DNA from: YC2-FULL-38-9 sp964629635
GTDB lineage: Bacteria; Patescibacteriota; Microgenomatia; UBA1406; GWC2-37-13
Direction of reading: 5' to 3'
Length of the DNA: 64,000 nt
Assembly (NCBI GenBank): GCA_964629635.1
Contig: CAZVQS010000001.1
Location: forward strand, 585,207 to 649,206
Of the stretch, positions 1 through 12,497 are shown piece after piece. A program made the position numbers and the translations under genes. The notes below the pieces were generated by a model. The model was not told where the DNA came from. It made no database searches and saw only the letters and a list, made by a program, of their open reading frames with translations. How positions within the stretch are numbered: position 1 is the stretch's first letter; each line of letters begins with the position of its first letter.

Positions 1-1542
1 TCCGTACTGGCCGTGGCCTCCGGTCTGCTTGATGTACTTGCCTTCCGCCTCCACTTTCTTGCCGATGGTTTCCTTATAGGCGACCTGGGGTTTTCCGACG
101 TTCACGTCCATGCCCATTTCGCGTTTCATGCGGTCAACGAGAATCTCAAGGTGCAGTTCTCCCATGCCCGACATGACGGTCTGGTTCGTTTCGTGGTTGA
201 CTTTGACCTTGAAAGTCGGATCTTCCTCAGCCAAACGCTGGAGGGAGTAGGAAAGCTTTTCCTGGTCCGCCTTGGTCTTCGGTTCGATCGCGAGCGAAAT
301 GACCGGTTCGGGGAACGTGATCTGTTCAAGCAGGATAGGATTGTCCTGGTCAGCCATGGTGTCTCCCGTTTTCAGGTCCTTGGGTCCGACAAGCGCCACG
401 ATCTCGCCGGCGTATGCCTTGTCGATTTCCTCACGCTGGTTTGCGTGCATGAGGAGGATGCGTGATACGCGTTCCTGTTTGCCTTTGTTTACGTTATATA
501 CATAGGATCCCGATTCAAGAACGCCCGAATAGATTCTCGTGTAGGTGAGTTTACCTACGTGCGGATCGAGCTGTATCTTGAAGGCGAGCGCTGAGAATTT
601 CTCATCCGGCACAAGCTTGCGCTCCATTTCTTCCTTGGTTGCCGGGTTGACTCCCTTGATGACTTCAAGATCTTTCGGGGACGGCAGATATTCAACGACC
701 GCATCAAGCACGAGCTGTACGCCCTTGTTGCGCAGTGATGAGCCGCAGTAGGTAGGAACCACGCGGTATGCAATGGATGCCTTCCTGAGGGCCGCTTTCA
801 GAGTATCATTGTCGATCGTTTCCCCGCCCAAATACTTGTTAAGGAGGACATCGTCCGTTTCCGCGATCTGTTCGACCATCTTCGCGCGCATTTCCTCGCA
901 TTTCTGTTTGAGGTCTGCGGGGATTTCGGTAACGCTGTATTCGATACCCTGGGGATCCTTGTCCCAAACAAGCGCTTTCATGGTCATAAGGTCAATGACG
1001 CCTTTGAATTCGTTTTCCTTGCCGATGGGATACGCCATGATGATCGGGTGGGAACCGAGGCGGTCCTTGATTTCCTCGACCGTCGCTTCGAAATCCGCGC
1101 CGAGTTTGTCCATCTTGTTGATGAAACAGACGCGGGGGATTTTATACTTGTCCGCCTGGCGCCATACGGTTTCGGACTGGCTCTGAACGCCTTCCTCGGC
1201 GTCAAATACCACGACGCCTCCGTCAAGGACGCGCAGCGACCGCTCCACCTCTGCGGTGAAGTCTACGTGTCCCGGCGTGTCGATGATGTTGATGCGGTAA
1301 TCCTTCCAGAATGTGGTGGTTGCGGCTGAAACGATCGTGATGCCGCGCTCGCGTTCCTGGGCCATCCAGTCCATCTGGGTGTTTCCTTCGTCGATGTCTC
1401 CGATTTTGTAGGATCTTCCCGTGTAGAAGAGGAAGCGCTCGGTTGTCGTTGTCTTGCCCGAGTCGATGTGTGCGATAACGCCGATGTTTCTAATCTTGTC
1501 GAGGGGAACTATCCTGTTTTTGGTTATGACGCTTTGGGCCAT
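1..1542 (-). CDS. fusA: Elongation factor G (3' end beyond window)
   Basis: This is the ribosomal translocase GTPase; 514 codons are visible from the ATG at 1542 and the frame runs off the window edge. Translation shows the P-loop AHIDSGKT (residues 24-31), the RERGITI switch (64-70), DTPGHVDF (88-95, with the catalytic His92) and NKMD (142-145). The visible part covers domains I-III and enters domain IV near QTGGHGQYG. EF-G is usually near 700 residues, so roughly 180 are missing. It is the last visible gene of the rpoBC-rpsLG-fusA unit. It lies 108 nt after rpsG across a structured spacer, and no Shine-Dalgarno motif precedes its start. Confidence 0.97.
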   Translation of the reverse strand, partial: MAQSVITKNRIVPLDKIRNIGVIAHIDSGKTTTTERFLFYTGRSYKIGDIDEGNTQMDWMAQERERGITIVSAATTTFWKDYRINIIDTPGHVDFTAEVERSLRVLDGGVVVFDAEEGVQSQSETVWRQADKYKIPRVCFINKMDKLGADFEATVEEIKDRLGSHPIIMAYPIGKENEFKGVIDLMTMKALVWDKDPQGIEYSVTEIPADLKQKCEEMRAKMVEQIAETDDVLLNKYLGGETIDNDTLKAALRKASIAYRVVPTYCGSSLRNKGVQLVLDAVVEYLPSPKDLEVIKGVNPATKEEMERKLVPDEKFSALAFKIQLDPHVGKLTYTRIYSGVLESGSYVYNVNKGKQERVSRILLMHANQREEIDKAYAGEIVALVGPKDLKTGDTMADQDNPILLEQITFPEPVISLAIEPKTKADQEKLSYSLQRLAEEDPTFKVKVNHETNQTVMSGMGELHLEILVDRMKREMGMDVNVGKPQVAYKETIGKKVEAEGKYIKQTGGHGQYG

Positions 1543-1561
1543 ACGTTAAAAATAAAAAAAT

Positions 1562-1644
1562 ATAACATGTTGCATGAAACACGTAACACAATACGAAGCA
1601 TCCCTTATGTGTGCTTTATGTTACATGTTCTACGCCACATGTAA
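1562..1644 (-). promoter_or_regulatory. Structured rpsG-fusA spacer with competing hairpins
   Basis: In the minus-strand transcript a perfect 8-bp stem forms between 1644-1637 and 1628-1621, with an 8-nt loop. The same 1628-1619 segment can instead pair with 1588-1579 (10 pairs, one G-U), with an inner 5-bp stem AAGCA/TGCTT. The two folds exclude each other. A U-rich run follows just before the fusA start at 1542. It could tune fusA expression relative to rpsG; the function is inferred. Confidence 0.45.
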
Positions 1645-1650
1645 AGGAAA

Positions 1651-2124
1651 TCACCACTTTAAGTGAGCGAAGGCTTTATTGGCTTCTGCCAACTTTTCGG
1701 TTTGCGCTTTCTTGGCGATCGAGGGACCCTGGTTCTGTGAGGCGTCCTTGACTTCCGTATAGAGTTTGTCCGCAAACGAATGGAATTCCTTGTTCGATTT
1801 TGCGCGTGCGTTGTCGACGATCCAGTTGAGACTCAGGAAAAGCTTGCGTTCGCGACGCACTTCGATAGGAACCAGATACGATGCTCCTCCCAGCCGTTTC
1901 GGTTTCACCTCGTGGTTCGGTGCGACGTTGGAAATCGCGAGGTTAAGAACTTTGATCGGATCTTCCCCCTCTTTCTTGAAGCGTTCGAGCATGCCGTACA
2001 CTACTTTTTCGGCGGTCGATTTCTTGCCGTCAAGCGTGATGTAGTTGATGAGTTTGGCAACTTCGAAACTTCCGTAAACGGGATCGGGCAAAACGGGTTG
2101 TCTTTTGTATTGGTGGCGTGGCAT
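1651..2124 (-). CDS. rpsG: Small subunit ribosomal protein uS7
   Basis: uS7 nucleates assembly of the 30S head and contacts the decoding region. The 157-residue product has the family length and the typical features LPDPVYGS near residue 12, GGASYLVPIEVR around residue 80 and a basic C-terminus. It follows rpsL after 20 nt and precedes fusA, the classical str operon order. There is no Shine-Dalgarno sequence before the ATG; the upstream 20 nt are AT-rich. In other bacteria uS7 represses its own operon by binding the rpsL-rpsG junction. Here the obvious secondary structure lies after rpsG instead. Confidence 0.98.
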   Translation of the reverse strand: MPRHQYKRQPVLPDPVYGSFEVAKLINYITLDGKKSTAEKVVYGMLERFKKEGEDPIKVLNLAISNVAPNHEVKPKRLGGASYLVPIEVRRERKLFLSLNWIVDNARAKSNKEFHSFADKLYTEVKDASQNQGPSIAKKAQTEKLAEANKAFAHLKW

Positions 2125-2520
2125 ATAAATCTATAATTTAACTATTAGGCCGCTGCGGCTTTTTTCTGGAACTTGGCTCCGTACTTGGAGCGTGACGTTG
2201 TTCTTCCCTGTACTCCTGCGGTGTCGAATTTGCCGCGGACGATGTGGTACTTGACGCCCGGAAGATCCTTTACCCTTCCGCCGCGCACGAGCACGATCGA
2301 GTGTTCGGCAAGGTTGTGCCCGACGCCCTGGATGTAGGCGGTGACTTCCATTTTGTTGGACAGGCGGACTCTTGCGACCTTGCGGAGCGCCGAGTTCGGT
2401 TTTTTCGGTGTCATGGTGCGCACGACGGTACACACGCCTCTTTTGAGGGGGTTTGCGGTTTCCACATAACGACGCTTGAGCGAATTAAAACTCGCCTTCA
2501 GAGCCGCTGCGCGGGATTTC

Positions 2521-6318
<3,798 letters not shown>

Positions 6319-6323
6319 ATTGG

Positions 6324-9300
6324 TTATTTAATGTAGTCAATTGATAAACCGAGCGCGTTCAATTCCTTGACGAGCACGTGGAATGATTCCGGCACATTGG
6401 ACTGCGGTATGTCGAGTCCTTTGATAATGGATTCAAATGCCTTTGTGCGCCCGCGTACGTCATCGCTTTTTATGGTAAGCATCTCCTGGAGCGTGTGGGG
6501 GACACGGTGCGATTCAAGCGCCCATACCTCCATTTCTCCAAACCTCTGGCCACCCATCTGGGATTTTCCGCCCAAGGGTTGCTGGGACACGAGTGAGTAC
6601 GGTCCCACCGAGCGGGCGTGGAACTTGTCCTCAACCATGTGGATAAGCTTCATGATGTATCCGGTTCCGACCAGGACCTGCTTTTCGAAAGGCCGTCCTG
6701 AATGACCGTCGTATATAACCGTTTTTCCGTCGACCGGAAGGCCCTGTTTCTTCAGTTCCTTGGTGATGAAATCTTCCTGGATTTTCTCGAAAACCGGCGC
6801 GACGATTTCCCAGTTGTTGGATGTCGCGATGTACCCGAGAAGCGTTTCAAACAGCTGTCCGAGGTTCATACGGGAAAGGATGGAAAGCGGCGAGATGATG
6901 ACGTCGACCGGCGTTCCGTCCGCGAGGTACGGCATGTCCCATTCCGGAAGGATACGGGAGATGACGCCCTTGTTTCCGTGGCGGCCCGCAAGCTTGTCTC
7001 CGATTGAGATCTTCCGGAGCTGTGCGGTGTCCACGATGATTCTCTTGATGACCGTGGGTTCCAGTTCGTTCGGGTCTTTCTTGCTGTCGATTGTTTCGAT
7101 ATTGACGACGACTCCCTTTTTACCGTACGGCATGCGAAGGGACGTGTCTTTGACGTCTTTTGCCTTTTCTCCGAATATTGCGCGAAGGAGCCGCTCTTCT
7201 GCGGTCAGTTCCTTTTCGCCCTTGGGAGCGACTTTTCCGACGAGAATGTCTCCGTTCTGGACTTCGGTACCGACGAGCACGAGTCCTTCCTTGTCGAGGT
7301 TTGAGAGCACTTCCTCGCGGACGTTGGGTATGTCGCGTGTCAGTTCTTCGGGGCCGAGCTTCGTGTCGACGAGATCCGCGATGAATTCCTCGCTTGTGAT
7401 GGAGGTAAGAATGTCTTCCTTCACGAGGCGTTCCGATATCACGAATCCGTCTTCGTAACCGAGGCCGTTAAATGAGGTGTATGCAACAACCAGGTTCTGT
7501 CCGAGCGCCAGTTTTCCGTCTTTGGTTGCCGGACCGTCAATGAGCAGGTCTCCTTTTTTGACTTTCTGCTTCAGTTCGACACGGGGCTTCTGGTCGAACA
7601 TGATGTCTTTGCTCGTGCGGATATACCGCTCGAGGGGATAATCGTATTTTTTGCCGCTTTTGCCGGCGATGACCACTTTTTTCGAGTCAACGTAGTCGAC
7701 GGTGCCGTCTTCCTCCGCGAGGATCGTGCGGCCGAGCGCCTGGGCGATGGTTTCCTCGGAACCCGTGCCGACGACCGGCGCTGCGGGCTTGAGGAGGGGA
7801 ACCGCCTGGCATTGCATATGCGTACCCATGAGCGCGCGGGACGCATCATCGTTCTGGAGGAACGGAATGAGGGTCGCGGACACTCCCATGACCTGGCGGG
7901 GCGATACGTCTATAAAATTAAGTTTATCGGGCGAGATTTCCATGAGATCTCCTTCGTGGCGCGCGACGACCATCTGGTCCTGAATATATCCTTTTTCGTC
8001 GGTTGTCACATTGGAGGCGGTGATGAAGTATTTCTCCTCGTCATCGGCCTGCATGTAGGTGATCTCATCCGTGATGCGCGCTTTCGCTTTTCCGTCTTTC
8101 GTTTCCGCAACCACTTTCCGGTACGGGGTTTCCATGAATCCGTATTTGTTGATGACGGAATAGAGCGCCATGTACGTAACGACGCCGATGTTCGGTCCTT
8201 CAGGCGATCTGACCGGGCAGATGCGGCCGTACTGCGATGAGGAAATGTCGCGTATTGAGAAGGAAGCGCGTTCCTTTTCGATTCCGCCTGGTCCGCCGAC
8301 CGTAATCCTCCTCAGGTTGTCAAGCTCCGAAAGGGGATTCGTCTGGTCGACGATCGTTGAAAGCTGGCTCGTACGATAGAACGAGTTGATCGCCATGATG
8401 ATGGGTTTTGAGTTGATGATCTGGGAGGGAGTGGGGAAGGTGTCCGAGGGAACAAGGGACATGCGTTCCTTGATTTCCTTTTCGGTTCTCACCATTCCGA
8501 CGCGTACGCCGTAGGATCCGATCAGTTCTCCGACCGTCTTGATCCGGCGGTTTCCGAGGTGGTCAATGTCGTCGAAATTGCCTTTGCCGAGCGTGAGGTT
8601 GACGAGATATTTGAGTATTGAGATGATGTCTTCTTTCTTCAGGACGTGGTGTTCCTTGTCGATGGGGGAGGAAAGGCCGAGTTTTTTGTTCATTTTATAC
8701 CTGCCGACATCCGCAAGTGAATACCTGCGATGATTGAAGAACAGGTTATTGAGGGTTTCGTGCGCGTTCTCAAGCACGAGCGGTTCTCCCGGTTTGATCT
8801 TGCGGTACAGTTCGAGTACTGCCTCATCGCGTGACTTGGTCTTGTCCTTCTTGAGGGTGGGAAGAATGTACTTGTCCAGGACCGATTTCTCAAGGTCCGA
8901 GAAAAGGGATGTGAGTTCGTTGTTGTTTTCGCCGTCGAAGATGCGCAGGAAGACGGATGCGAGGAATTTCCGTTTCTTATTGATTTTTCCTTCGATAATG
9001 CCGTTCTTGTTGATGGTGAAGTCAAGCCACGAACCGATGTAGGGGCGCACTTCCGCGTTGTAAAGGGTAAGTCCGGTCGTCTTGTCGATCTCCGCGGTGA
9101 AGTATACGCCCGGCGACCGTACGATCTGGTTGATGATCGCACGCTCGATGCCGTTGATGATGAACGTGCCGCGGGAAGTCATCTTGGGAAGGTTGAAGAA
9201 ATAGACGTCCTGTTTCTTTTCGGTTCCGGTTTTCTTGTTGACCAGGCGCACTTTCACGTATACGGGGAAATCGTAGGTGAGTTTTTTCTTGAAACAAAGG

Positions 9301-9539
9301 TCGATGTCGTAGCGGGGGTTGTCGAAGTAGAGGTCCTCGAAGTAGAGTGTGAATTTCTTGCCCGTATAGTCTTCGATCGGGAAGAATTCCTCCAGAATTT
9401 CTTTGAGTTCGACCGTCAGGAACTTGTTCCACGACTCCTTTTGTACTTCTATCAGGTCCAGTTTCTTGAGGTTTTCTTTTTCTTTACCGAGGAAAATTTT
9501 TGACGCGGAGTGGTTGGTTCTTTGGGCGTTGATACTCAT
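6324..9539 (-). CDS. rpoB: RNA polymerase beta subunit
   Basis: This is the second catalytic subunit of RNA polymerase, 1071 residues from the ATG at 9539. Conserved blocks include RRITVGGPGG, SPEGPNIG, GDKLAGRHGNKG and the C-terminal GGQRFGEMEVWALES. A GTG at 9578 would add 13 residues that look like leader sequence and sit in a hairpin, so I prefer the ATG starting MSINAQ. In the rifampicin pocket, the positions equal to E. coli Gln513, His526 and Ser531 are Thr, Asn and Thr. The operon promoter is at 9615-9643. The genes rplKAJL, which often precede rpoB, are absent here. Confidence 0.98.
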   Translation of the reverse strand: MSINAQRTNHSASKIFLGKEKENLKKLDLIEVQKESWNKFLTVELKEILEEFFPIEDYTGKKFTLYFEDLYFDNPRYDIDLCFKKKLTYDFPVYVKVRLVNKKTGTEKKQDVYFFNLPKMTSRGTFIINGIERAIINQIVRSPGVYFTAEIDKTTGLTLYNAEVRPYIGSWLDFTINKNGIIEGKINKKRKFLASVFLRIFDGENNNELTSLFSDLEKSVLDKYILPTLKKDKTKSRDEAVLELYRKIKPGEPLVLENAHETLNNLFFNHRRYSLADVGRYKMNKKLGLSSPIDKEHHVLKKEDIISILKYLVNLTLGKGNFDDIDHLGNRRIKTVGELIGSYGVRVGMVRTEKEIKERMSLVPSDTFPTPSQIINSKPIIMAINSFYRTSQLSTIVDQTNPLSELDNLRRITVGGPGGIEKERASFSIRDISSSQYGRICPVRSPEGPNIGVVTYMALYSVINKYGFMETPYRKVVAETKDGKAKARITDEITYMQADDEEKYFITASNVTTDEKGYIQDQMVVARHEGDLMEISPDKLNFIDVSPRQVMGVSATLIPFLQNDDASRALMGTHMQCQAVPLLKPAAPVVGTGSEETIAQALGRTILAEEDGTVDYVDSKKVVIAGKSGKKYDYPLERYIRTSKDIMFDQKPRVELKQKVKKGDLLIDGPATKDGKLALGQNLVVAYTSFNGLGYEDGFVISERLVKEDILTSITSEEFIADLVDTKLGPEELTRDIPNVREEVLSNLDKEGLVLVGTEVQNGDILVGKVAPKGEKELTAEERLLRAIFGEKAKDVKDTSLRMPYGKKGVVVNIETIDSKKDPNELEPTVIKRIIVDTAQLRKISIGDKLAGRHGNKGVISRILPEWDMPYLADGTPVDVIISPLSILSRMNLGQLFETLLGYIATSNNWEIVAPVFEKIQEDFITKELKKQGLPVDGKTVIYDGHSGRPFEKQVLVGTGYIMKLIHMVEDKFHARSVGPYSLVSQQPLGGKSQMGGQRFGEMEVWALESHRVPHTLQEMLTIKSDDVRGRTKAFESIIKGLDIPQSNVPESFHVLVKELNALGLSIDYIK

Positions 9540-9577
9540 CAAAATTTGAGGATTAAAATTATGTAAACAACAATACA

Positions 9578-9597
9578 CTCCCTTACCTAAAAGGGAG
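9578..9597 (-). promoter_or_regulatory. Leader hairpin upstream of rpoB
   Basis: CTCCCTT and AAGGGAG form a perfect 7-bp stem with a 6-nt loop, about 10 nt after the predicted rpoB transcription start. A five-codon ORF (ATG at 9600, stop at 9583, peptide MLPFR) covers most of the stem. A leader-control role is possible but unproven. No clean U-run follows, so a simple terminator is unlikely. Confidence 0.4.
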
Positions 9598-9614
9598 CAT
9601 TAAAAAGTTCCTAA

Positions 9615-9643
9615 ACTATACAATATATGAACCTAAAAGTCAA
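9615..9643 (-). promoter_or_regulatory. Promoter of the rpoBC-rpsLG-fusA operon
   Basis: TTGACT (9643-9638), a 17-nt spacer and TATAGT (9620-9615) make a near-consensus sigma-70 promoter. The -35 box overlaps the stop codon of the upstream small gene. Predicted transcription starts near 9608, giving an rpoB leader of about 70 nt. This contrasts with the leaderless promoters elsewhere in the window. Confidence 0.75.
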
Positions 9644-9921
9644 TAGCGATTTGTAACCTGTTTGATCTTGGTAAGGATTTCCTCGATATCCTCAAGACGG
9701 AACGGTGATTTTTTGGCGTCCTTGCCTTTTTTCTGTTTTTCGAGGCTGTCTATGAACCCTTCCAGGTTTTCTTCCAGGTTCTCGGAAAATTTGAGCGTTT
9801 TCTTCAGGATATCCCGCCCCTGTTTGGTTCCCATGAGAAATCCCAAACCGACCGCTCCGGCGATACCGACCGAAAAACCGATCCAAAAGTTCGAAACCTT
9901 GTGCTCATTTTGCTTTGTCAT
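9640..9921 (-). CDS. YtxH-like single-TM protein
   Basis: This 93-residue protein has a glycine-rich transmembrane helix (about residues 12-30, FWIGFSVGIAGAVGLGFLMG) followed directly by GTKQGRD and then a charged helical tail. That layout resembles YtxH-domain proteins, small membrane-anchored proteins of unclear role. It overlaps the previous gene by 17 nt and is the last gene of the 13.7-9.6 kb envelope operon. The rpoB promoter -35 box touches its stop codon. No enzymatic motif is visible. Confidence 0.7.
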   Translation of the reverse strand: MTKQNEHKVSNFWIGFSVGIAGAVGLGFLMGTKQGRDILKKTLKFSENLEENLEGFIDSLEKQKKGKDAKKSPFRLEDIEEILTKIKQVTNRY

Positions 9922-10168
9922 TTTTCTTGTGCGCGAATATCTCGAAAATTCTAAATATCGTCTTGAACCCGTTCACGAAACCGACGACCTCGCCGAATCC
10001 GTGTTCGATATTGAGGCCGACCGCTTCGAACCCGGCCGTTATTTTGTTTATGGTTTCAAGGGTTTTTTTAAGTTCCCGCAGGACCTGGATAAGCTGGATG
10101 CCGATGATGACGGAAAAAACGGTGCAGGTGCCGAGGGTAACGATGAGAAGGATCTGGGTAGTGTCCAT
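9905..10168 (-). CDS. Small membrane protein, DUF948-like
   Basis: This 87-residue protein has one N-terminal transmembrane helix (about residues 6-28) followed by an amphipathic helix with a heptad-like leucine/isoleucine pattern (VLRELKKTLETINKITAG). The layout recalls DUF948-type proteins, which often sit beside YtxH-like genes, as here. The two overlap by 17 nt, so they probably work as a pair at the membrane. The function is unknown. The C-terminus is lysine-rich and probably cytoplasmic. Confidence 0.6.
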   Translation of the reverse strand: MDTTQILLIVTLGTCTVFSVIIGIQLIQVLRELKKTLETINKITAGFEAVGLNIEHGFGEVVGFVNGFKTIFRIFEIFAHKKNDKAK

Positions 10169-10181
10169 AGAGTAATGTAAA

Positions 10182-10919
10182 TTATAATTCGCCGCTTTTT
10201 ACCTTTTCCGCGACGAGGTTGTTGGCGCGCAACAGCTCATCGTAGGAGGTGCCCGCGTCGATCCACCATTTGAGAAGTTTGCATCCGAGCGTTCCCTCTT
10301 TAACGTAATGGTTGTTGAGGTCGGTGACTTCAAGTTCGCCCCGGCCCGACGGCTTCAGTTTGTTGATGAAATCGAACACCCGGTTGTCGTACATGTATAT
10401 GCCGGTCTGGGCGATATTTGATTTCGGGTGCTCGGGTTTTTCCTCGATCGACAGGACGCGCCCTTTTTCGTCGCGCTCGATGACGCCGTATTGCTTTGAT
10501 TCAGTGGGCATCTCCACTCCGTAAATGAGCGCTCCCTTTTCTTTTTTTTCAAATTCCCTGACCGCGGATTTGAGATCGGTGTTGAATATGTTGTCTCCGA
10601 GGATGACAAGAATCTTCTGATCGTATGCGAATTCCTTGGCGAGGGCAATGGCGTTTGCGATGCCGCCTTTCGGATTCTGCTGGACGCCGTAAAAAAGCTT
10701 GAGGCCGAAATCCTCTCCCGCCTTCAAGAGGTTGGCGAAGTCGCCCGAGTGGTCGGGGGATGAAGTGATGAGCACTTCCTTGATGCCCGCGCGCGCCATC
10801 GATTCGATGGCGTAGTAGATCATCGGCTTGTTGTAGATGGGCAGGAGGTGTTTGTTGGTAACGAGCGTAAGGGGACGCAGACGCGTCGCGAGTCCGCCCG
10901 CAAGGATGACGCCTTTCAT
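10182..10919 (-). CDS. Sugar-phosphate nucleotidyltransferase (RmlA-like)
   Basis: It is predicted to join a sugar 1-phosphate to a nucleoside triphosphate, giving an activated NDP-sugar. The 245-residue protein starts with the family signature GGLATRLRPLT (residues 8-18); Ala replaces the usual second Gly. It also has the metal-binding LGDNIF and SIEEKPEHPKSN. The motifs fit glucose-1-phosphate thymidylyltransferase best, but it is shorter than RmlA (about 290), and rmlB, rmlC and rmlD are absent from the window, so the sugar and nucleotide are uncertain. It may supply donors to the glycosylation genes further along. Confidence 0.85.
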   Translation of the reverse strand: MKGVILAGGLATRLRPLTLVTNKHLLPIYNKPMIYYAIESMARAGIKEVLITSSPDHSGDFANLLKAGEDFGLKLFYGVQQNPKGGIANAIALAKEFAYDQKILVILGDNIFNTDLKSAVREFEKKEKGALIYGVEMPTESKQYGVIERDEKGRVLSIEEKPEHPKSNIAQTGIYMYDNRVFDFINKLKPSGRGELEVTDLNNHYVKEGTLGCKLLKWWIDAGTSYDELLRANNLVAEKVKSGEL

Positions 10920-10925
10920 AATGGG

Positions 10926-11207
10926 TTAAATGGCAAGTATAACTTTTAAAAGGAACAGAAACGTAAATCCGATCAGGATATATTCTACTATATTTTTCAA
11001 GTGGAGGCTCCTGAGCTTGTAATGGTGATACATCCCCCAGACGATATAAAGCACACAAAATGCGAGGGAGGCGACAAACGAATAGGTCCGGTTTCCCTGG
11101 AACACCTTGAGAATGAGGAGAAACAGCACGCCGCCCGTCAGGAGGATCAGGTAATCGAACAGGTGTTTGTTGATTTCCTTGCGGACATGGCCCGTAAAAT
11201 GTTTCAT
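10926..11207 (-). CDS. Small three-TM membrane protein
   Basis: This 93-residue hydrophobic protein has three likely transmembrane helices (about residues 18-36, 43-61 and 73-92) and a short basic N-terminus. I do not recognise a family. It lies between a CAP-domain protein and a nucleotidyltransferase, with gaps of 7 and 6 nt, so it is part of the envelope operon. No Shine-Dalgarno motif precedes the ATG. Confidence 0.6.
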   Translation of the reverse strand: MKHFTGHVRKEINKHLFDYLILLTGGVLFLLILKVFQGNRTYSFVASLAFCVLYIVWGMYHHYKLRSLHLKNIVEYILIGFTFLFLLKVILAI

Positions 11208-11214
11208 ATGTTAA

Positions 11215-12096
11215 TCAGAGAATGGCACCCTGTTTGATAACAAAGGCGACGCCCAGCATGATGAACCCGAGGAAAATGAGATGTGCGACGTGTTTGCTTC
11301 CCACTTTCACGATCTGCAGTTTGGCGGCAATGTAGAAATCCGCGATGAGCGCGAGCGTGAAAAAGATCATGAAAACGTATGATGCTTTGAGGGAAAAGGG
11401 CAGCATGTTGATTTTATCCTGTTTTATGTCCTTTCCGAGCACCGCGTTGCCTGAAGTCAAGGTTTCCGGTTTGGATACGGGCGCCTGCGGTGCCTTTACC
11501 GGAGGTTCCTCCCGGGTAATACTGGAAGATAGGGGCGTGCCGAACATCTGTACAACGAGCGTCGTTTCCTCGCCGTTCATGACGCCGTTCACGATGGCGT
11601 ACCCCACCTCGGTATAGTTTTTCTTCAATATGTTTTCACGGTGTGTAGGTGAATTCATCCAGGCGTCAACCACCCCTTGCGAAAACAGGAAATTCTTGGC
11701 AAGGTTTTCGCCCGCGTATTCATACCGGTATCCGCTCCCGTTGATGAAGTCCCAGGGGCTGGCCCCGTCGGGGGCGAAGTGGGACCAGTAGTTTTTCGCG
11801 AACATGTCCTGCGCTTTCTTTTTCGCCGCTTCCTCAAGGAGCGTGTTGTATTGCAGCGGAGGGAGCGAGTTTTTTTGCCTTTCGCCGTTAGTCAGTTCGT
11901 ACAGTTTGTCCACCGTGATGTCGGTTGCGAATCCAAGCACGTTGTTGAAATAGGGGACGAATCCCTTTGCCGTAAAAGCAAGCAGGATCGCACCCATGAG
12001 ATAGAGGGCAAGGAAGTCGATGTGGAGGGAGCGTGCCTTGTAGTTGTTCGTTTCGCCCGGCGCGAACAGATGGGAAAAGAACCTAGCGATTTTCAT
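11215..12096 (-). CDS. Membrane-anchored CAP/SCP-domain protein
   Basis: The 293-residue protein has an N-terminal membrane segment (about residues 28-48), an extracellular CAP domain (about residues 65-190) and two C-terminal membrane helices after a Pro-rich linker. CAP signatures are visible: LTNGERQKN, the His in WSHFAPDG, YAGENLA and PTHRENIL. Bacterial CAP proteins act outside the cell in wall, adhesion or interaction roles, usually without a proven enzyme activity. It overlaps the VanZ-like gene by 4 nt (ATGA), so translation is coupled. Confidence 0.85.
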   Translation of the reverse strand: MKIARFFSHLFAPGETNNYKARSLHIDFLALYLMGAILLAFTAKGFVPYFNNVLGFATDITVDKLYELTNGERQKNSLPPLQYNTLLEEAAKKKAQDMFAKNYWSHFAPDGASPWDFINGSGYRYEYAGENLAKNFLFSQGVVDAWMNSPTHRENILKKNYTEVGYAIVNGVMNGEETTLVVQMFGTPLSSSITREEPPVKAPQAPVSKPETLTSGNAVLGKDIKQDKINMLPFSLKASYVFMIFFTLALIADFYIAAKLQIVKVGSKHVAHLIFLGFIMLGVAFVIKQGAIL

Positions 12097-12497
12097 AATG
12101 CATGGACCCGTTTGAAAAACTTGTGATACTTCCTGACGAGCATATACATGATAAGGATGCCTGCCGTATCGATGAGTATATCACGTATCCTGCCGGTGCG
12201 GGTGGCTACAAAGAGCTGGTGTATTTCGTCCGTTGCGGCAAACGCGACGGCGGCAACGACCGAAAAAAGGTGCTGCCGGGTAATGGAAAGGCGGGTTGAA
12301 TGGAACGCCCTGAAAAACAGGAAAAACAAGCCCGCGTATTCAAGGATGTGGAGTGTTTTGAAAATGAGGAAATCATAGAGGTACGTATGGGTGACGCCGA
12401 TACTCTGGCGGGACGACAGGGCAAAGATGGTTGACATCCAGAGGACGGGAGGGAGCCAGTAGAACGCAATGCGAAACGCCCGATGCTTAAGGGACAT
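12093..12497 (-). CDS. VanZ-like membrane protein
   Basis: This is a 134-residue integral membrane protein with about four helices. It carries the family pattern of an N-terminal IFALSSRQS segment, a central HILEYAGLFFLFF helix and the acidic motif ATDEIHQLF followed by GRIRDILIDTAGI. VanZ proteins are linked to low-level teicoplanin resistance, but most members have unknown roles in the envelope. It overlaps both neighbours (ATGA with the CAP gene and 11 nt with the lamin-tail gene), so it belongs to the same transcript. Confidence 0.88.
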   Translation of the reverse strand: MSLKHRAFRIAFYWLPPVLWMSTIFALSSRQSIGVTHTYLYDFLIFKTLHILEYAGLFFLFFRAFHSTRLSITRQHLFSVVAAVAFAATDEIHQLFVATRTGRIRDILIDTAGILIMYMLVRKYHKFFKRVHAL

